Below, in pieces: positions 17,891 to 27,070 of a DNA stretch of 64,000 bases. Position 1 is the stretch's first letter. Every line of letters begins with the position of its first letter. This DNA is from JASGCP01 sp965263285 (GTDB lineage: Bacteria > Bacteroidota > Bacteroidia > Chitinophagales > Chitinophagaceae): contig CBDHHD010000016.1 of the NCBI GenBank assembly GCA_965263285.1, forward strand, positions 1,860,001-1,924,000, given 5' to 3'. Position numbers and translations under genes: made by a program. The notes under the pieces were generated by a model, which saw nothing but the letters and a program-made list of their open reading frames with translations, did no database searches and was not told the origin of the DNA.

Positions 17891-18655
17891 ATGCGTATTT
17901 GTTCATACAATGTTAATGGCATTAGAGCAGCTATAAAAAAAGGATTATTAGATTGGATAAAAGAAGTAGACTTTGATATCATTGCATTGCAAGAAATTAA
18001 AGCAACAAAAGATGATATTCCCTTATCTCAAATAGAATCATTAGGCTATTCAACTTATTGTTTTTCGGCACAAAAAAAAGGGTATAGTGGTGTGGCTATT
18101 TTTACAAAACATAAACCGCTATCAGTACAATATGGGAATGGGTATGCACAAAGTGATGCAGAGGGTAGGGTGATACAATTAATATTTTCTGATTTTGTTT
18201 TTATAAATGCTTATTTCCCATCAGGTACAAGCGGAGACGAACGACAGCAATATAAATATCAATGGTTGTCAGACATGCAAACTTATTTAACTATATTAAG
18301 AAAAACACATCCACATATTGTATTAGTAGGTGATTATAATATTGCACATCAAGCAATAGATATTCACGATCCTATTGGGAATAAAAATTCATCTGGTTTT
18401 TTACCTGAAGAAAGAGAATGGTTCTCTTCTTTTCTCAACAGCCAATGGGTAGATACTTATAGGCATTTGCATCCGCATGTTACAGGATCGTACTCATGGT
18501 GGAGCCAACGATTCCCCTCTGTACGATTACAAAATAAAGGTTGGAGAATTGACTATATATGTACAACAACAAATTTTGTTTATCCTATTCAAAAAGCGGG
18601 TATTCTGCCCGATGTAAAACATTCCGATCACTGTCCCATTTGGGCACAATGGTAA
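17891..18655 (+). CDS. xth: Exodeoxyribonuclease III (AP endonuclease)
   Basis: Base-excision repair nuclease of the EEP fold. 254 residues, normal length. Motifs in order: SYNVNGIRAAIKKG, LQEIKA (metal-binding Glu), INAYFPSGTSGDERQQYKYQ, VLVGDYNIAH (active-site Asp/Asn), SWWSQR, WRIDYI and the C-terminal SDHCPI catalytic His. Complete. Confidence 0.95.
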   Translation: MRICSYNVNGIRAAIKKGLLDWIKEVDFDIIALQEIKATKDDIPLSQIESLGYSTYCFSAQKKGYSGVAIFTKHKPLSVQYGNGYAQSDAEGRVIQLIFSDFVFINAYFPSGTSGDERQQYKYQWLSDMQTYLTILRKTHPHIVLVGDYNIAHQAIDIHDPIGNKNSSGFLPEEREWFSSFLNSQWVDTYRHLHPHVTGSYSWWSQRFPSVRLQNKGWRIDYICTTTNFVYPIQKAGILPDVKHSDHCPIWAQW

Positions 18656-18731
18656 AAAAAATGTTAGGTATACATGCATGTTGAAGGCACATCATTTCTG
18701 ATTTTGTTTTTTATTTATAGTTTAAATGATT

Positions 18732-18739
18732 TAACTTTG
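18732..18739 (+). promoter_or_regulatory. Promoter box of plsY
   Basis: TAACTTTG, 21 nt before ATG 18761. It falls within the longer in-frame ORF from 18674, supporting the later start. Confidence 0.55.
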
Positions 18740-18760
18740 TTTTATAATTTTTTTTTTAAA

Positions 18761-19411
18761 ATGAATGAAGTAGTACTTATTGTATTAGCGTATGCTATAG
18801 GTTCAATACCTACTGCTGTGATAGTAGGCAAAACTTTTTTTCATATTGACATACGAGATTATGGAAGTGGTAATCCTGGAGCAACGAATGTATTTAGGGT
18901 TTTAGGATCAAAATGGGGTATGTTTGTAATGAGTATAGATACATTAAAAGGTGTGGTGGCCACTTCATTATATTTACTTTTGCCTTATTATGCATATGCA
19001 GACCATGAGCTAATAAGAACCAATTTGATGTTATTGTTAGGTTTAGCAGCAGTAATAGGGCATGTATTTCCTATGTGGGCTCATTTCAAAGGAGGGAAGG
19101 GGGTAGCTACTTTATTTGGCATGGTTATTGCCATGCAGCCCTTAGTAGCTATTTGTTGTGTATGTGTTTTTATAATTGTTTTATATCTTACTCGTTTTGT
19201 GTCGTTAAGTTCTATTATAGCAGGCATATCATTTATGGTTTTTATTATATTTATTTTTAATGAGAAAGAACTCTTTTATCGTCTCTTTGCTATTTTAGTA
19301 GCTATTGCAGTAATTATTACACATAGAAAGAATATAGCTAAACTTATTAATGGCAAAGAAAATAAGATCCCTATTTTAAAGTATAGAGATAAGAAAAAGA
19401 CTATGCAATAG
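18761..19411 (+). CDS. plsY: Glycerol-3-phosphate acyltransferase PlsY
   Basis: Membrane enzyme moving the acyl group of acyl-phosphate to glycerol-3-phosphate, the first step of phospholipid synthesis. 216 residues from MNEVVLIVLAYAIGSIPTAV. Family motifs: GSGNPGATNVFR, and HFKGGKGVATLFG. Five to six membrane helices. Together with psd, 0.9 kb upstream, it forms a small phospholipid group. Type A element inserted 28 bp after the stop. Confidence 0.95.
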   Translation: MNEVVLIVLAYAIGSIPTAVIVGKTFFHIDIRDYGSGNPGATNVFRVLGSKWGMFVMSIDTLKGVVATSLYLLLPYYAYADHELIRTNLMLLLGLAAVIGHVFPMWAHFKGGKGVATLFGMVIAMQPLVAICCVCVFIIVLYLTRFVSLSSIIAGISFMVFIIFIFNEKELFYRLFAILVAIAVIITHRKNIAKLINGKENKIPILKYRDKKKTMQ

Positions 19412-19439
19412 ATTTTTTCTTATGAGGTATTTATACATT

Positions 19440-19996
19440 GGCATAACTAAATGTAGTGTGAGGAAAAATTTAGTTTACTAAAAGGTTACATCTTTTTTTG
19501 AGGTGCTGGGGGGTATTTGTGTTTTTTGTAATTACTCAGGTATAGGTTTATCATTTATTTTTTATATCTTTTTCTTTCTTTTGTCTTGATACAAAAGAAA
19601 GAAACAAAGAAAAAATCAAGCCTGTAGATAAAGAGCTACAAAACTACGGCTCGCTACGCTAGCGAGAATGAATGGGAGGCGGTTAGGTATGAATCGTTAT
19701 GATGAGCTTATCCATAGTGATCTTTTATGTACATACTTTATGCTCATCATAACGATTCATATATAAAAATGTCCGCCTCCACATTCTCGCTGGTCGCTTC
19801 GCTCACCTCGTTTTGTAACGCTCTTTATCTGAGGGCAGTCCTCATCAGACATTTCCTATTATTTCCATATTTATATATATGTAATAATCCATGCTTCCAG
19901 CACCTCAAAAAAAAAGAGGTGGCCATATAAAATTGTGCAAATATCCATTTTCTTTTGTATTTTTGCATAGTCCCTCACACTACATTTAATTATGCC
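19440..19996 (+). mobile_element. Foldback element, type A ends, inserted in the ychF stop codon
   Basis: 557 bp. Type A ends at 19440 and 19996, core ends inside, full palindrome interior. Exact 8-bp duplication TATACATT at 19432-19439 and 19997-20004. Outward promoter box TATTTTTG at 19958-19965 faces the 3' end of ychF on the opposite strand. The junction provides the first base pair of the complement of the present ychF stop. Confidence 0.93.
19958..19965 (+). promoter_or_regulatory. Outward promoter box, antisense to ychF
   Basis: TATTTTTG preceded by TTGTGC at 19933-19938. Predicted to direct a transcript from the element into ychF in the antisense direction. Confidence 0.45.
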
Positions 19997-21099
19997 TATA
20001 CATTAAACTTAAAATGCATAATATCTCCATCTTGTACAAGATAATCTTTACCTTCTATACGCATTTTACCTGCTTCTCTACAAGCTACTTCTGTTTTTAG
20101 TTGAACGAAATCATGGTAAGAAATCACTTCTGCCTTAATAAAACCTTTTTCGAAGTCTGAATGAATTACCCCAGCAGCTTGTGGAGCTTTCCATCCCTTT
20201 AATATTGTCCACGCGCGTACTTCTTGTTCACCAGCAGTAAAATAGGTTTGCAAGTTTAATAGTTGATAGGTAACATGAATTAATCTATTTAATGCAGGTT
20301 CTTTCATTTGATACGCTTCCATGAATAATTGCTTATCTTCTAATGACTCCATAGATGCTATTTGCTCTTCTATAGAGTTGTTCATTATAATTATTTGTGC
20401 GTGCTCTTCTTGTGCTATTGCTTGAAGTTGCTTTGTAAATGAGTTGCCTGTATGCATAGATAATTCATCTGTGTTGGCAACGAAGAGAAGGGGTTTGGCA
20501 GTTAATAAACATAAATCAGCAATAGTGCAGTATTCTTCTTTTGATAAAGAAAGAAGTCGTATGTTTTTGCCTGTTTCAAGGTGTTGTTTACACATTTGTA
20601 AGGTATCTAATTCAGTTTTGCTTTTAGCATCATTCCCTACCCGTGCTTGTTTTTCTAATCGTTGTATTTTTTTAGTTACACTTTCTAAGTCTTTTATTTG
20701 TAATTCTGTATCAATAATTTCTTTATCTGCAATGGGATTAATAGGTCCTTCGTCTCTAAGAATATTTTCATCTTCAAAGCAACGAATCACATGTATAATA
20801 GCATCTACTTCTCTAATATTGCCAAGAAATTTATTGCCTAAGCCCTCTCCTTTGCTTGCTCCTTTTACTAGTCCTGCGATATCTACAATTTCTAGTTGGG
20901 TAGGTATTACTTTTTGAGGGCGTACTAATTGCTCTAACATAATTAAACGATTATCTGGTACATCTACCAAACCTACATTCGGTTCAATTGTGCAAAAGCG
21001 ATAGTTGCTTGCTTGTGCTTTAGCTGTTTTACTTACTGCGTTAAATAGCGTAGATTTACCAACATTAGGAAGTCCAACAATACCTGCTTGAAGTGACAT
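19996..21099 (-). CDS. ychF: Redox-regulated ATPase/GTPase YchF (OLA1 family)
   Basis: Obg-type P-loop protein that binds ribosomes and prefers ATP. 367 residues from MSLQAGIVGLPNVGKST; the longer ORF from 21126 would begin inside the promoter box (21124-21131). Motifs: G1 GLPNVGKST, G3 DIAGLVKGASKGEGLG, the NxxE specificity motif in VANTDE, coiled coil about 120-200, C-terminal TGS domain (LQTYFTAGEQEVRAWT). The stop TAG is formed at the junction with the type A element; without the insertion the codon would be TAA, so the protein is unchanged. Confidence 0.95.
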   Translation of the reverse strand: MSLQAGIVGLPNVGKSTLFNAVSKTAKAQASNYRFCTIEPNVGLVDVPDNRLIMLEQLVRPQKVIPTQLEIVDIAGLVKGASKGEGLGNKFLGNIREVDAIIHVIRCFEDENILRDEGPINPIADKEIIDTELQIKDLESVTKKIQRLEKQARVGNDAKSKTELDTLQMCKQHLETGKNIRLLSLSKEEYCTIADLCLLTAKPLLFVANTDELSMHTGNSFTKQLQAIAQEEHAQIIIMNNSIEEQIASMESLEDKQLFMEAYQMKEPALNRLIHVTYQLLNLQTYFTAGEQEVRAWTILKGWKAPQAAGVIHSDFEKGFIKAEVISYHDFVQLKTEVACREAGKMRIEGKDYLVQDGDIMHFKFNV

Positions 21100-21123
21100 A
21101 AAAAATAAGTTTGCAAAGAGTTG

Positions 21124-21131
21124 CAAAGATA
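21124..21131 (-). promoter_or_regulatory. Promoter box of ychF
   Basis: On the minus strand TATCTTTG, 24 nt before ATG 21099. Decides the start over the upstream in-frame ATG. Confidence 0.6.
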
Positions 21132-21159
21132 GATTAATTTTAAAAATAATTTCTACACA

Positions 21160-22392
21160 ATGGCTTTAACTATTATTTGGGTATTATTTTTTATTGTAGC
21201 ATTTATAGTTGCTATCTATCGTGCTGTTATATTTCATGAATGGGATATATTTAAAACATTGGTAGATGGTATGTTTGACAGTGCAAAGAGTTCTGTATTA
21301 GATGTGGCATTTCCACTAGCGGGCAATATGATATTCTTTTTAGGTTTAATGAAAATAGCAGAGCATGCAGGAGCTATTCAAAAGTTAGCTAAATGGATTA
21401 ATCCTTTTATGAAAAGATTATTTCCTTCTATTCCTAATCATCATCCTGCTATGGGTGAAATGGTACTCAATTTTAGTGCAAATATGTTAGGATTAGATAG
21501 TGCGTCTACGCCTTTTGGGTTAAAAGCAATGGAAAGCTTGCAAACATTGAATCCGCAAAAAGATACGGCCACTAATGCGCAAATTATGTTTTTAGTGATT
21601 CATACAAGTGGTCCTACGCTTATCCCTTTGTCTATTATCACCTATCGCATGGCATTAGGGTCTATTAATCCTACATCGGTATTTATTCCTTGTATTTTAG
21701 GTACTGTTACCACGGTTATAGTATCTATTATTATTGTTAGTTTTTGGCAAAAATTACAATGGGATATTATATTAGTATCATGGCTTATGTCTATTGTAAT
21801 TATTGTAACAGGTATTGCTTGGGGTATGTATAGTTTATCGGCCGAACATAAACTGATTGTTGGCAAAACAGTTGGCAATGCGTTTCTGTTCTTTATTGTA
21901 GTGGTTATTATTTGTGGGGGGCTATGGAAACGGGTAAATGTTTTTCAAAGCTTTATTGAGGGAGCAAGTCATGGGTTTACCATTATTTTTAAAATTATAC
22001 CTTATTTAGTAGGTATGCTAGTAGCTATTCGCGTATTTAGAGATTGTGGTGCATTAGATTATATGGAACATGGTATTGGTAAGCTTTTACAAATATTTGG
22101 TGTGGGTCAAGAGGTAGTACCTGCTCTTCCCACAGCATTAATGAAACCTTTTAGTGGTGCGGCGGCAAGAGGACTTATGATTGACACGATGAAAACATAT
22201 TCCCCTGATTCATTTACAGGACAATTAGCATGTATATTTCAAGGCTCTGCAGATACCACCTTATATATTATTGCATTATATTTTGGCAGTGTAGGAATTC
22301 GTAAAATACGATATGCAATATGGGCAGGAATGATTACCGATTTTATTGGAGTGATGATTGCTATTTTTTTGGCGTATATATTTTTTAGATAG
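21160..22392 (+). CDS. Fused SpmA/SpmB-type nucleoside-recognition membrane protein
   Basis: Membrane protein of unknown transport role; in spore formers the two halves are separate spore-maturation proteins, while non-sporulating Bacteroidota carry the fused form. 410 residues with about ten hydrophobic segments. First half has MGEMVLNFSANMLGLDSAST with PFGLKAMESLQ, the conserved Gate-domain signature; second half has PYLVGMLVAIRVFRDCGALD and ADTTLYIIALYFGSVGIRK. Divergent from ychF. Confidence 0.88.
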   Translation: MALTIIWVLFFIVAFIVAIYRAVIFHEWDIFKTLVDGMFDSAKSSVLDVAFPLAGNMIFFLGLMKIAEHAGAIQKLAKWINPFMKRLFPSIPNHHPAMGEMVLNFSANMLGLDSASTPFGLKAMESLQTLNPQKDTATNAQIMFLVIHTSGPTLIPLSIITYRMALGSINPTSVFIPCILGTVTTVIVSIIIVSFWQKLQWDIILVSWLMSIVIIVTGIAWGMYSLSAEHKLIVGKTVGNAFLFFIVVVIICGGLWKRVNVFQSFIEGASHGFTIIFKIIPYLVGMLVAIRVFRDCGALDYMEHGIGKLLQIFGVGQEVVPALPTALMKPFSGAAARGLMIDTMKTYSPDSFTGQLACIFQGSADTTLYIIALYFGSVGIRKIRYAIWAGMITDFIGVMIAIFLAYIFFR

Positions 22393-22561
22393 CTACTAAG
22401 TATCGTTATGCAAGTGAGAATAATGAGAGGAGATAAAAATGTATGTTTTACATTATAGATAGTAGTATTCGCTTGATAGTTAGGTTCACTAGAAAATGAT
22501 TAATTATTGATCCATGTCCATAATCATTTTTAAATTGCTTATGCATGTCATTAAGTTATTG

Positions 22562-22577
22562 GGCTACATTTTTTTTG
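22562..22577 (+). repeat. Left scrap of a core end, split by a type B element
   Basis: GGCTACATTTTTTTTG, whose continuation AGGTGCTGG follows the type B element at 23097. This was once a single core-type end before the insertion. Its other half of the element is missing; the remaining element-like bases run to about 23135. Confidence 0.7.
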
Positions 22578-23088
22578 GGTATAACGACTTTTTTAGTGAG
22601 CAGTTATTAAAATACACTTTTTTTTGCAATGACTCAGGTATAGATTCATTATTTGTTTTTTATATCTTTTTCTTTCTTTTGTCTTGATACAAAAGAAAGA
22701 AACAAAGAAAAAATCAAGCCTGCAGATAAAGAGCTACAAAACTACGGCTCGCTACGCTAGCGAGAATGAATGGGAGGTGGTTAGGTATGAATCGTTATGA
22801 TGAGCTTATCCATAGTGATCTTTTATGTACATACTTTATGCTCATCATAACGATTCATGTATAACAACTTCCGCCTCCACATTCTCGCTGATCGCTTCGC
22901 TCACCTCGTTTTGTAACGCTCTTTATCTGAGGGCAGTCCTCATCAGACATTTCCTATTATTTCCATGTTTATATTTATTTAATAATCCATGCTTCCAGCA
23001 CCTCAAAAAAAGTCGTAGCCAAAAACAAATTGGTTTTTTTAAAAAATATATTATCTTTGTTGTTGCTCACTAAAAAAATCGTTATACC
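22578..23088 (+). mobile_element. Foldback element, type B ends, with 8-bp target duplication
   Basis: 511 bp. Ends GGTATAACGACTTTTTTAG and the complement GTTATACC at 23088, core ends inside on the right (AGTCGTAGCC at 23011-23020). Flanked by TTTTTTTG at 22570-22577 and 23089-23096. Outward promoter TTG 23030-23032, TATCTTTG 23052-23059, facing copA antisense. Confidence 0.92.
23030..23059 (+). promoter_or_regulatory. Outward promoter of a type B end, antisense to copA
   Basis: TTG, 19-bp spacer, TATCTTTG: an optimal Bacteroidota promoter. It reads through the type B terminus towards the 3' end of copA, which ends at 23151 on the other strand. Confidence 0.5.
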
Positions 23089-23150
23089 TTTTTTTGAGGT
23101 GCTGGAAGATTATTTGTGTTTTTTGTAATTATTTATACAGTTACAAAAGA

Positions 23151-25337
23151 TTAACCTAATTTTTTCCATCGGAGGCCTAAGCTATTAATAACAAGCACTA
23201 CATCGCTTAGTCCCATAATAAGGGCCCCCCAAGTAGGGCCGTATTGTCCTAATAAGCCTACTGCAGCAACAGGCACTGCAATAATATTATATACAAATGC
23301 CCAAAGTAAATTAGTTTGAATGGTTCGATAGGTTGCTTTTCCAATAGATAATGCTTTAGGAAGCATAGCAATTCCATGTTGTGTAAGTATAACTGATGCC
23401 GTTTGTATAGATATTTGTGATGCATCGGCAATAGAAATACCTATAGTAGCTTTTGCTAAAGCAGCTGCATCATTAATGCCATCTCCAATCATAGCCGTAG
23501 GTAATATGCTATTAAGTTTTTGTATCACAGATAGTTTATCGGTTGGTGTTTGTTGGGCGTATACTTCATCTAATGCTAATATTTGATTTACCTTTTCGCA
23601 TTTTTCAATAGTATCACCACTTACTAGTACGGTTCGGATACCTTTTCTCTTTAATGTAGCAATCACTTCTTTGCTTTCTGCTCTTATTTCGTCTGCAATA
23701 TCCATCCAAGCAATAAGGGTATTGTTTTTTGTTAAATAAACTTGATGTGTATTATCTGTGGTAAGATGCTTAACCATGGTGTATGATCCGCAATGGTATT
23801 CGTTTCCTTGTGTATCTATTGCTTTCATCCCTGAACCTTTTTGTTCTTCTACTGTTTTCCATGTACATGTGTCTTGCATGTGATTCCATTCCTTCAAAAT
23901 AGCCATTGCAATGGGATGAGTAGAATACTTTTCAATAGAAAATATAATTTCTTTTGCTGTTTGCTCTGTGATACCTATGGTTGTGAGTTCTTGCACTTTA
24001 AATTGTCCTGTGGTAAGTGTGCCTGTTTTATCAAATGCAACTTGGCGAATGGTTTTAAAATTTTCTAAACTAGTAGCGTTTTTAAATAGAATGCCATCTT
24101 TAGCTGCGCGAGCAAGACCTACAGCTATAGCGGCTGGTGTGGCAAGTCCCATGGCACAAGGGCAAGCAATAACTAATACAGCTATGCTTCTTAGTAAAGC
24201 AGTAGAAAAGAGTGTATGTGCCCCAAAATAGTTAATTAATAGTGTAATAATTGCAATGGCAATAATAAGGGGTACAAACCACTGACTAATTCTGTCGGCT
24301 AACTGTTGAATAGGGGGTTTTTCATTTTGTGCTTCTTGTATGAGCCTAAGGATATTGGCGATCACTGTATTTTCTCCTACAGCAGTTACTTGAACTTTTA
24401 CATTGCCATTTAATAAGGTGCTTCCTCCAATAATTGTATCGCTAATAGTTTTTTGAATAGGCTCACTTTCTCCTGTTAAGATTGATTCGTTTACATCGCA
24501 TGAGCCCCATAGTATTTTCCCATCTTTTTGTACTATATCGCCACTACGAATGAGAATGAGATCTCCCACACGCAATTGATCGCTTTCTATTTCAAATAGT
24601 TGTTCTTGTCCTTGTTCATTGTAAACAATCATTTGGGCTTTAGTAGGTTGTTGTTTGGCTAGCTTTTCAATTTCTTTTTGAGTGCTGCTAATGGCTTTTT
24701 CTTCGAGTAAATTACCTAGAAAAACAAGTGTAATGGTAGCAGCAGCTACATCATAGAATAAACCCATTTGATTCATGTTGTCGCTAAAAAAAGACGCATA
24801 TACACTATAAAAAAAAGCTACGCTTACTCCAATTACAATAAGCAGGTTCATATTGGCAACGCCTCTTTTTAAGCTGTTCCAAGCGCTTTTAAAGAAAAAG
24901 TCCATTCCAATTGCATATACGGGTATGGCAAGTGCTAATTGAGTCCAATAAGGTAAAGAGACACCAAAAGACATCCCCACAAATAAGGGAATTGTAAAAC
25001 AAGCGCATATAATAAATCGTTGCATAACTGTTTTGAATCTGAATATGCTTGTGCTTTTTTTTGTATGATGATGGTCATGACTTGAATGTTCATGATGGGT
25101 ATGTGCAGATGGGTTACTAGGGAATTGAGCAACATATCCCATTTGGCTAATGATAGCAATAATATCTTGTTGTGTGGCACCGATGGTATTGGAAAGCATC
25201 ACTTGTTTGGAAGCAAAATTAACTTTTACATTTTCAAATCCTTTGTTTGTTAGTGTTTTATTAATAGATAGTGCACAAGTGGTACAATGCATTCCTTCTA
25301 CTATAAAGGTTATAGGTTCTTTTTTATTAGATTCCAT
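23151..25337 (-). CDS. copA: Copper-exporting P1B-type ATPase
   Basis: Exports Cu+ from the cytoplasm, driven by ATP. 728 residues. N-terminal metal-binding domain about 10-75 with GMHCTTC, then a His-rich linker (HTHHEHSSHDHHHTKK, about 83-98), eight predicted membrane helices, the ion site CPC in VIACPCAMGLATP, phosphorylation site FDKTGTLTTGQ, HP motif in KYSTHPIAMAIL, hinge MIGDGINDAAALAKA and C-terminal helices. Single gene, with no copper regulator or chaperone beside it. Confidence 0.95.
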   Translation of the reverse strand: MESNKKEPITFIVEGMHCTTCALSINKTLTNKGFENVKVNFASKQVMLSNTIGATQQDIIAIISQMGYVAQFPSNPSAHTHHEHSSHDHHHTKKSTSIFRFKTVMQRFIICACFTIPLFVGMSFGVSLPYWTQLALAIPVYAIGMDFFFKSAWNSLKRGVANMNLLIVIGVSVAFFYSVYASFFSDNMNQMGLFYDVAAATITLVFLGNLLEEKAISSTQKEIEKLAKQQPTKAQMIVYNEQGQEQLFEIESDQLRVGDLILIRSGDIVQKDGKILWGSCDVNESILTGESEPIQKTISDTIIGGSTLLNGNVKVQVTAVGENTVIANILRLIQEAQNEKPPIQQLADRISQWFVPLIIAIAIITLLINYFGAHTLFSTALLRSIAVLVIACPCAMGLATPAAIAVGLARAAKDGILFKNATSLENFKTIRQVAFDKTGTLTTGQFKVQELTTIGITEQTAKEIIFSIEKYSTHPIAMAILKEWNHMQDTCTWKTVEEQKGSGMKAIDTQGNEYHCGSYTMVKHLTTDNTHQVYLTKNNTLIAWMDIADEIRAESKEVIATLKRKGIRTVLVSGDTIEKCEKVNQILALDEVYAQQTPTDKLSVIQKLNSILPTAMIGDGINDAAALAKATIGISIADASQISIQTASVILTQHGIAMLPKALSIGKATYRTIQTNLLWAFVYNIIAVPVAAVGLLGQYGPTWGALIMGLSDVVLVINSLGLRWKKLG

Positions 25338-25415
25338 TGTGATTAAAATTAAGTAAACAAAAAAAACTCAGCTAGGGTAAGCAAAAATATTTAAAAAATA
25401 ATATATAAGATAAAA

Positions 25416-25423
25416 TATATTTG
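25416..25423 (+). promoter_or_regulatory. Promoter box of tsaE
   Basis: TATATTTG, 31 nt before ATG 25455, in the divergent region between copA and tsaE. Confidence 0.5.
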
Positions 25424-25454
25424 CATACTATTTGCAAATGTATTTGTTGCATGT

Positions 25455-25877
25455 ATGCATACTACTTATTATATAGACGATATATCTACTTTACCAGAAA
25501 TATTATGGCGTCAAGCTAAGGGGATAAAAATATGGACATTTCATGGTGATATGGGTGTTGGAAAAACAACCCTTATTCGTGCAATAGCTTCTTATTTACA
25601 AATAGGAGAGCTTGTTTGTAGCCCTACTTTTGCAATGGTTCATGAATATACAAGTGCGCAAATAGGAGGGGTATATCATTTTGATTGGTATCGTTTGCAT
25701 CATATAGAAGATATCGTATCTATTGGTACTATGGATATGCTACGAAGTGGTTTTTATTGTTGGATTGAATGGCCCGAACGAGCCATGGAGCTGATTCCTT
25801 TTCCTTATTTTTCTATACAATTAGAGCATATAAATCAAACAAAAAGAGGTATAATAACTAAGGTGGTTCTATGCTAA
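25455..25877 (+). CDS. tsaE: tRNA threonylcarbamoyladenosine biosynthesis ATPase TsaE
   Basis: ATPase of the TsaBDE complex that makes t6A37 in ANN-decoding tRNAs. 140 residues, normal size. Walker A GDMGVGKTTLIRAI, followed by LVCSPTFAMVHEY and YHFDWYRLHHIEDI (the family FDLYRL-like region), then YCWIEWPERA. Converges with trpS, whose stop is 10 bp away. Confidence 0.93.
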   Translation: MHTTYYIDDISTLPEILWRQAKGIKIWTFHGDMGVGKTTLIRAIASYLQIGELVCSPTFAMVHEYTSAQIGGVYHFDWYRLHHIEDIVSIGTMDMLRSGFYCWIEWPERAMELIPFPYFSIQLEHINQTKRGIITKVVLC

Positions 25878-25887
25878 TGGTTTGTTG

Positions 25888-27054
25888 TTATGTTTTTGTA
25901 AATAAACTGGTTGCAGGCACAGAATTACTATTTTCTGTTTCCATTGCTCTTTTGAGCTTTTCGATAGCGTTTGATAATGCCTTGTCTTTTTTCTCTTGTT
26001 TCGTCATCTTGCTATTTTTTACTGTTCCCAATAAAGAGTTTTTATTTGATTTCTTAGTATTTGATTTCTTAGCAGATAATTTATCAAATCCTTGTTGCTC
26101 TCTTATTGTTTCTATCGTATCTTTTGCAATCTTATATGCTTTATCTTCTCCTATGGATAGTACTTCCCATACTTTATCTGGGTGAGATATATATGTTTGG
26201 TATTGATTTCTTTCTTTTTCGAAACGGGTGATTATTTTTTGTAGTAGTTCTTTTTTTGCATCTCCAAATCCAAATCCGCCACTTATATATTTGTCTTCCA
26301 TTTGTTTTACTTCATCAGCTGAGGCAATAAGTTTATATAATGCAAAGACATTGCATGTTTGCGGGTTTTTTTTTTCTGCTACTCCTAAAGAGCTTGTAAC
26401 TATGCTAAACACTTGTTTTTTTAGTTGTTCGGGAGATGCGAAAACATCAATATAGTTATTGTACGACTTGCTCATTTTTCTCCCATCGGTACCGGGTACA
26501 GTTTGGCAAGATGCTTGAATAAGTGGCTCAGGAACAACAAAGGTTGAGCCATATTGACGATTGTATTTTAAGGCAATATCTCTTGCTATCTCTACATGTT
26601 GTTTTTGATCTTTGCCTACAGGTACAAAATGAGCATTGTATAATAGGATATCGGCCGCCATTAGAATAGGATAGGTAAACAACCCTACATTTACATCTTG
26701 TAATTGAGCCGACTTATCTTTAAATGCATGTGCGTTAGAGAGCATCATATAAGGAGTAACAGCACTTAAATACCAAGATAATTCAGTTACGATGGGTATT
26801 TGAGATTGTCTATAAAAATAATTTCTTTCTATATCAAAGCTAAAGGCCAACCAACTTGCAGCAATAGCAAGCGTAAATTGCTTTCTTATAGCTGCATCTT
26901 TAACAGTAGTAAGTGAGTGTAAGTCGGATATGAAGTAAAAACATTCATGCGCTTCTGATTGCGAAAACTGTAATGCAGGTAAAATGGCACCTAAAATATT
27001 ACCTATATGTGGTGATCCAGATGGTGTAATACCTGTAAGATATCTTTTGGACAT
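25888..27054 (-). CDS. trpS: Tryptophanyl-tRNA synthetase with Lys-rich C-terminal extension
   Basis: Charges tRNA-Trp. 388 residues against about 330 for typical bacterial enzymes. Class I signatures: TGITPSGSPHIGN (HIGH-like) and GRKMSKSYNNYI (KMSKS). The catalytic body ends about residue 320; the extra ~60 residues are Lys/Ser/Asn-rich (AKKSNTKKSNKNSLLG, TKQEKKDKALSNAIEKLKRA). The region is in frame with no break, so it may be a lineage-specific tail that binds RNA or partners; that is inference. The start lies 17 bp from a type B element whose outward promoter reads into the gene. Confidence 0.95.
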   Translation of the reverse strand: MSKRYLTGITPSGSPHIGNILGAILPALQFSQSEAHECFYFISDLHSLTTVKDAAIRKQFTLAIAASWLAFSFDIERNYFYRQSQIPIVTELSWYLSAVTPYMMLSNAHAFKDKSAQLQDVNVGLFTYPILMAADILLYNAHFVPVGKDQKQHVEIARDIALKYNRQYGSTFVVPEPLIQASCQTVPGTDGRKMSKSYNNYIDVFASPEQLKKQVFSIVTSSLGVAEKKNPQTCNVFALYKLIASADEVKQMEDKYISGGFGFGDAKKELLQKIITRFEKERNQYQTYISHPDKVWEVLSIGEDKAYKIAKDTIETIREQQGFDKLSAKKSNTKKSNKNSLLGTVKNSKMTKQEKKDKALSNAIEKLKRAMETENSNSVPATSLFTKT

Positions 27055-27070
27055 TAGCTTATTTATTTAA

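Noticed and set aside
19727..19930. A conserved 67-107 residue frame (MxILYAHHNDSYIK...) in nearly every foldback element (also at 2332, 12156, 22825, 56635 reverse, 61106)
   Set aside because: It runs across the palindrome and the terminal repeat, ends at different places after each element, and reflects repeat conservation, not protein selection.
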